From positions 1-10,170 of the forward strand of contig CAJWKX010000025.1 in assembly GCA_913043015.1 (NCBI GenBank): DNA of 10,170 nucleotides, written 5' to 3'. Position numbers and translations under genes: made by a program. This document shows, one piece after another, positions 6,652-10,170 of this stretch. Within the stretch, counting starts at the first letter, position 1. The number at the start of each line of letters is the position of its first letter. The notes below the pieces were generated by a model, which was not told the origin of the DNA, made no database searches, and saw only the letters and a list, made by a program, of their open reading frames with translations. Source of the stretch: an uncultured Candidatus Pelagibacter sp. (GTDB lineage: Bacteria; Pseudomonadota; Alphaproteobacteria; Pelagibacterales; Pelagibacteraceae).

Positions 6652-8874
6652 ATGGAAATTAATAATGTCGTAGTAATTGGATCTGGAACAATGGGTAGTG
6701 GAATTGCCGCTCAATTGTGCAATGCAAATATACCTGTGACTTTACTAGATTTAAAAACTGAAATAAGTCAAAAAGCTAAAGAAAAAATTCTTCATTCAAG
6801 ACCGCCACTTTTAATTGATAAATCGAAAATTGATAATATTAAAATTGGTAATATTGTTGATAATTTTAACGTTGTAAACGAAGCCGATTGGATTATTGAG
6901 GCAGTAGTAGAGAAAATAGATATTAAACAAAATATTTATGAAAAAATATTCAAAAGTAGAAAGAAAGGAGCCATAGTATCCTCGAACACTTCATCTATTC
7001 CAATTAAAATATTAACCGAAAAAATGTCAAAAGATGAAAAAAAAGATTTTTGCATAACACACTTTTTTAACCCTGTAAGGTATATGAGTCTTTTAGAAAT
7101 TGTTAAAAGTGAAAATAATGATTTAAACAAAATAAATTCTCTTAAATTTTTTTGTGAAAATCTTTTAGGAAAGGGAACAATAATTTGCAATGATACACCT
7201 GGTTTTCTTGGAAATAGGGTAGGTGTTTATGCAATGCAAGTTGCTATGACAGAGGCTTTTAAATTGAAGTTATCCATTGAAGAAGCAGACTCGGTTTTTG
7301 GCAGGCCTATGGGGATACCTAAGACTGGGGTTTTTGGATTGTATGATTTAATTGGCATCGATTTAATGGTCGATGTACTAAAAAGTTTTATTAAAGAATT
7401 ACCACCAAGTGATGAATTTCAAAAAGTAGCAAAAGAGATTCCACTAGTTAAAAAATTAATTGAAACAGGATATACTGGAAGAAAAGGGAAGGGAGGATTT
7501 TATAGAATAAATAAAACTGATGGAAATAAAATCCTTGAGGCAATTAATTTAGAGACTGGTGAATATTTTGTGTCAAAAAAAATTGACATAAAATCAGATA
7601 AAGTAGACATAAAAAAACTAATTAATCGAAAAGATAAATATGGTGAATATGCTTGGTCTGTTATCTCAAAAATTATAAAATATGCATCATCTTTAGTTCC
7701 TGAAATTACAAATGAATTTAATGATATTGATGAAGCTATGCGTCTTGGTTTCAACTGGACCAAAGGCCCTTTTGAAATGTTAGAAGAAATTGGTGTTAAA
7801 AACTTTTTTGAAAGAGTTGACAGTTTTGAAAATAATAAATTTTTAGAAAATTTATCAAAATCAAAAGATGAAAATTATTATGGCGAAAGACAAAAATACA
7901 CAGATATTGAAACATTAGGAAAAATAAAACCTAAAGCAATTAAATTAGATAAACATGACTCTGCAGAAATATATAGGTTTAAGGATTTTAATATTATTGA
8001 ATTTACGACTAAAGCCAATACTTTAGATTATGATTCAATGGACTGTTTAAAAAAAGCAACAGATAAACCACTTATAATAATTAATGAAAGCATACAATTT
8101 TCTGCTGGAGTAAATTTGAACTATATTATGAAGTTTGCTGACAAAGGAGATTTTAAATCCATAGAAAAATTTATTAGATATTTTCAAGAAACTTGTAAAC
8201 ATCTTAAGTATTGTGATCATCCAGTGATTTCTGCTCCCTCAGGACTAACTCTTGGTGGAGGATTTGAAGTTTTAGTTCAAAGTAATTTTGTTGTATCCCA
8301 CACTAATATTGTTGTTGGGTTAGTTGAAACAATAGTGGGTCTTGTCCCAGCTGGCGGCGGATGTAAAGAAATGTTATGGAGATGGTCGCAGACTGAAGAG
8401 GCTATAAAAGATCCAGATTTTGCTCCATTAAAAGTTTTTGATATTATTGGCTATGCTAAGACCGCAACATCCCCAGTTGAAGCAGAACCACTAAAATACT
8501 TAAAACCAGATGATAAAAAATTAATGAACAGAAATTGCTTACTGCCATATTCAAGAAAAATACTAGAAGAAAATAGAGATTTTAAGTCACCAAAAGAGTG
8601 TAAATTTAATCTTTCTGGAAAAGAAGTGAAGGAAAAAATGATTAAAATTTTAGAGAAACTTTATAATGATAAAGTAATTTTAGATCATGGTATGGAAGTC
8701 GGAAAAGAATTAGCAAATGTTTTAAGTGGTGGTGATACAAATCTAGGCAAAGAGATTAGTGAAGATGAATTATTGAAATTAGAATTTAATTCATTTATGA
8801 AATTAATTGAATCAAAAAAAACTCAAGAAAGGATTAAACATACATTGCAAACAAGCAAACCTTTAATTAATTAA
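6652..8874 (+). CDS. fadN: FadN-type 3-hydroxyacyl-CoA dehydrogenase / enoyl-CoA hydratase
   Basis: This 740-residue bifunctional fatty-acid beta-oxidation enzyme acts in the cytoplasm. It hydrates enoyl-CoA and then oxidises 3-hydroxyacyl-CoA with NAD+. The N-terminal part is the dehydrogenase: VVVIGSGTMGSGIAA at 6-20 binds NAD, SNTSSIPI lies at 111-118, and THFFNPVRYMSLLEIV at 136-151 holds catalytic His137 and Glu149. DTPGFLGNRV at 181-190 opens the C-terminal dehydrogenase domain. The crotonase-like part begins near residue 435. It contains the oxyanion-hole region INESIQFSAGVNLN (477-490) and both catalytic glutamates, Glu539 in GGGFEVL and Glu559 in LVETIVGLVPAGGG. The order dehydrogenase-then-hydratase is that of Bacillus FadN (about 790 residues) and is opposite to FadB/FadJ. 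The gene starts 34 nt after the UT-Sir2 gene, so it may share a transcript, although the chemistry is unrelated. The thiolase and acyl-CoA dehydrogenase partners are not in the window. Confidence 0.88.
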   Translation: MEINNVVVIGSGTMGSGIAAQLCNANIPVTLLDLKTEISQKAKEKILHSRPPLLIDKSKIDNIKIGNIVDNFNVVNEADWIIEAVVEKIDIKQNIYEKIFKSRKKGAIVSSNTSSIPIKILTEKMSKDEKKDFCITHFFNPVRYMSLLEIVKSENNDLNKINSLKFFCENLLGKGTIICNDTPGFLGNRVGVYAMQVAMTEAFKLKLSIEEADSVFGRPMGIPKTGVFGLYDLIGIDLMVDVLKSFIKELPPSDEFQKVAKEIPLVKKLIETGYTGRKGKGGFYRINKTDGNKILEAINLETGEYFVSKKIDIKSDKVDIKKLINRKDKYGEYAWSVISKIIKYASSLVPEITNEFNDIDEAMRLGFNWTKGPFEMLEEIGVKNFFERVDSFENNKFLENLSKSKDENYYGERQKYTDIETLGKIKPKAIKLDKHDSAEIYRFKDFNIIEFTTKANTLDYDSMDCLKKATDKPLIIINESIQFSAGVNLNYIMKFADKGDFKSIEKFIRYFQETCKHLKYCDHPVISAPSGLTLGGGFEVLVQSNFVVSHTNIVVGLVETIVGLVPAGGGCKEMLWRWSQTEEAIKDPDFAPLKVFDIIGYAKTATSPVEAEPLKYLKPDDKKLMNRNCLLPYSRKILEENRDFKSPKECKFNLSGKEVKEKMIKILEKLYNDKVILDHGMEVGKELANVLSGGDTNLGKEISEDELLKLEFNSFMKLIESKKTQERIKHTLQTSKPLIN

Positions 8875-8887
8875 TTGTTAATTTTTT
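8869..8887 (+). terminator. Weak all-A/T hairpin with T-run after the beta-oxidation gene
   Basis: AATTAA-TTG-TTAATT can fold into a 6-bp stem and is followed by a run of six T. It overlaps the stop codon of the gene at 6652-8874 and sits between two convergent genes, where a terminator would be expected. The stem has no G-C pairs, so it would be unstable; the call is tentative. Confidence 0.25.
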
Positions 8888-9413
8888 ATAGTGATTTTTT
8901 TGGAATTGAAATTTTATTTAAATCTAGAAATGTTCTAAAATTACCAGAGTCAATTACTGCTCCATTAAATTTATCATTTACCAATTGATAGGAACCATCT
9001 AGTTTAGGTAGCTCAATTAATTCACAATTATGATTTTTGGCAATATCTATTACCTCTTCGATCAATAATAAAAAAACCATTTTTTGTAAAACTGGACTTG
9101 AGGCAACTAAATTCTCTACAACAAGACATTTTGAAAGGTTTTCTCCATTTGTTTTTGAAATCTGTTTATTTTGAATTTGCTGAAAAGTATAGACTAGCAA
9201 TCCAACATTGTATAAAGCTTCATTCTTAGCAACCAAAATGCCAGACACATCATTTTTACCTTCAATAACGATATCAATATAAGATTTTATTTTTTTCAAA
9301 CTCCAGTCAGGAAATTCTATTGCAAGCAGAGGTAGTAAAGACACAATATCTTTGCTTCTGTATTTAGATATAATTAATCCAGTATTGAACTTAGAATCTT
9401 CAGGAATTGACAT
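8886..9413 (-). CDS. GNAT-like protein of unknown substrate
   Basis: This 175-residue soluble protein has a pattern suggestive of the Gcn5-related N-acetyltransferase fold. A central strand-turn-strand at 57-77 (SGILVAKNEALYNVGLLVYTF) is followed by CLVVENLVA at 96-104, a long helix at 108-128 (VLQKMVFLLLIEEVIDIAKNH) and the strand CELIELP at 130-136. The usual glycine-rich acetyl-CoA loop (Q/R-x-x-G-x-G/A) is not evident before the helix, where SSPVLQKM is found, so catalytic activity is uncertain. The ATG is chosen at the boundary of the shared intergenic region, with no clear Shine-Dalgarno motif. It is divergent to the FNR-family regulator, and an FNR box lies upstream, so oxygen-dependent expression is likely. 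It converges with the FadN-type gene, leaving only 11 nt between stops. No specific function can be assigned. Confidence 0.7.
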   Translation of the reverse strand: MSIPEDSKFNTGLIISKYRSKDIVSLLPLLAIEFPDWSLKKIKSYIDIVIEGKNDVSGILVAKNEALYNVGLLVYTFQQIQNKQISKTNGENLSKCLVVENLVASSPVLQKMVFLLLIEEVIDIAKNHNCELIELPKLDGSYQLVNDKFNGAVIDSGNFRTFLDLNKISIPKKSL

Positions 9414-9440
9414 TGCTTTATTTGCATATTTTGTTTCTTA

Positions 9441-9446
9441 ATTCTA
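9441..9446 (-). promoter_or_regulatory. Candidate -10 element of the GNAT-like gene
   Basis: Reading the minus strand, TAGAAT (5 of 6 matches to TATAAT) would give a start site near 9434, about 20 nt before the ATG at 9413. The centre of the FNR box then falls near -40.5, the class II activator position at which FNR contacts RNA polymerase, so a good -35 hexamer is not required. This is seen by eye only. Confidence 0.5.
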
Positions 9447-9467
9447 CTTCAAAGCAATTAATGATAT

Positions 9468-9481
9468 TTGATTTATATCAA
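9468..9481. promoter_or_regulatory. FNR box (anaerobox)
   Basis: TTGATTTATATCAA is a perfect match to the FNR/FixK consensus TTGAT-N4-ATCAA, and here the full 14 bp is palindromic. It lies in the 102-bp divergent intergenic region next to a gene encoding an FNR-family protein whose recognition helix has the matching E-x-x-S-R residues. It should link both neighbouring genes to oxygen status. Confidence 0.85.
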
Positions 9482-9495
9482 TTTTATCATATAAT
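9468..9495 (+). promoter_or_regulatory. Promoter of the FNR-family regulator gene, overlapped by the FNR box
   Basis: A perfect -10 hexamer TATAAT lies at 9490-9495, with a TTGATT -35-like hexamer at 9468-9473 and a 16-bp spacer. Transcription would begin near 9502, leaving a leader of only about 14 nt before the ATG at 9516. The -35 hexamer is the left half of the FNR box, whose centre is near -27.5. A bound regulator would therefore block RNA polymerase, so negative autoregulation is expected, as known for Escherichia coli fnr. Confidence 0.6.
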
Positions 9496-9515
9496 TTATA
9501 TGTAGTCTTTTTGTT

Positions 9516-10170
9516 ATGAGGATTGTAGAAAAAACCCAAAACTTCAGTGAATTTACACGTTGCAATGATTGTAGAATTAGATCGTATTCATTCTGCCGGT
9601 GTCTTTTGGAAGGTCAATTAAAAGAATTTTCCAAAGTATCATGTGAAAGAACTTATAAGGATAAGCAAAATATTTTTTTACAACAAGATGAAGCAACAAG
9701 TTTGTATAATATTACAGAAGGCAATGTAAAAATATATCAGTTATTGGACGATGGAAGAATTCAAATTATTGGTTTTTTGTACCCAGGAGATTTTTTTGGT
9801 TCATATAAAAATGGAAAATATAATTATTCAGCTGATTCAATAGGAGATGTTAGAACTTGCGTTTTTGAACAAAAAAAACTCGATGATTATTTAGAGAGAA
9901 ATGTGACTTTAGCAAAAGAACTCTTAAACCAAACTTCTCATGAATTAACTCTTGCTCAAGATAGAATGAGCGTACTTGGAAAATTAGATGCAATAGAGAG
10001 ATTGTCAAAATTCATATTAAACATTTCCCACCAAAGAAAAAGAATTGGCTGGCAAAATAATCCAATTAGTATTCCAATGACAAGACAAGATATAGCGGAT
10101 TATTTAGGCTTAACAATCGAAACAGTAAGTAGAGAAATTTCTAAATTAAAGTCGACAAACATCATTAAGG
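9516..10170 (+). CDS. fnr: FNR/FixK-type oxygen-sensing transcription regulator (3' partial)
   Basis: 218 codons are visible before the window ends; the family is normally about 230-250 residues, so only a short C-terminus is missing. The N-terminal cysteines C16-x2-C19-x7-C27 (plus C29) and C115 (VRTCVF, aligning with Cys122 of E. coli FNR) can ligate an oxygen-labile [4Fe-4S] cluster. The C-x2-C-x7-C spacing is the FnrN/FnrL type of alphaproteobacteria. The cyclic-nucleotide-binding-like beta-roll includes LYNITEGNVKIYQ (63-75) and YPGDFFG (89-95). A dimerisation helix follows at about 120-150, then the helix-turn-helix with TRQDIADYLGLTIETVSREI near the end, whose E-T-V-S-R recognises TTGAT half-sites. 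The ATG at 9516 gives the expected N-terminus; no Shine-Dalgarno motif precedes it. It should switch on anaerobic or microaerobic genes when oxygen falls. It is divergent from the GNAT-like gene, with a shared FNR box between them. Confidence 0.92.
   Translation, partial: MRIVEKTQNFSEFTRCNDCRIRSYSFCRCLLEGQLKEFSKVSCERTYKDKQNIFLQQDEATSLYNITEGNVKIYQLLDDGRIQIIGFLYPGDFFGSYKNGKYNYSADSIGDVRTCVFEQKKLDDYLERNVTLAKELLNQTSHELTLAQDRMSVLGKLDAIERLSKFILNISHQRKRIGWQNNPISIPMTRQDIADYLGLTIETVSREISKLKSTNIIK

Noticed and set aside
1..10170. CRISPR arrays, tRNA or rRNA genes, insertion sequences, integration sites
   Set aside because: No regularly spaced repeats, cloverleaf-like segments, transposase genes or flanking inverted repeats were seen on either strand.

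Overview
The window is strongly A+T-rich, densely coded bacterial DNA with very short spacers. The organism is probably a low-GC proteobacterium, most likely a marine alphaproteobacterium of the streamlined type. Supporting signs are an FNR regulator with alphaproteobacterial-style cysteine spacing, near-absent Shine-Dalgarno motifs, tight gene packing and AT-biased codons. The lineage is an inference; no rRNA or tRNA is present to confirm it.

Bases 1-6617 hold five same-strand genes that look like one operon, with spacings of 14 nt, an 8 nt overlap, 1 nt and a 14 nt overlap. In order: a TPR-repeat protein (5' end cut by the window), a stand-alone PqqD-like protein (RiPP recognition element), a tandem-duplicated ATP-grasp ligase, a fold-type III PLP decarboxylase of the diaminopimelate/ornithine decarboxylase family, and a urea-transporter-like membrane protein fused to a sirtuin (Sir2) domain. 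I do not recognise this combination. The first enzymes are those expected of a small pathway that joins amino acids onto a carrier (peptide or protein) and decarboxylates them. The decarboxylase carries an extra N-terminal segment resembling a RiPP leader peptide, and this is the candidate undescribed system here.

Bases 6652-8874 encode a FadN-type bifunctional beta-oxidation enzyme, with the dehydrogenase N-terminal and the hydratase C-terminal. It lies 34 nt downstream on the same strand and may be co-transcribed, although its role is ordinary fatty-acid metabolism.

Bases 8886-10170 hold a divergent pair: a small GNAT-like protein on the minus strand and an FNR/FixK-type regulator on the plus strand that runs off the window end. 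Their 102-bp shared intergenic region contains a perfect FNR box, TTGAT-N4-ATCAA. It is placed to overlap the -35 region of the regulator's own promoter (autorepression expected) and to sit near -41 relative to a candidate promoter for the GNAT-like gene (class II activation expected).
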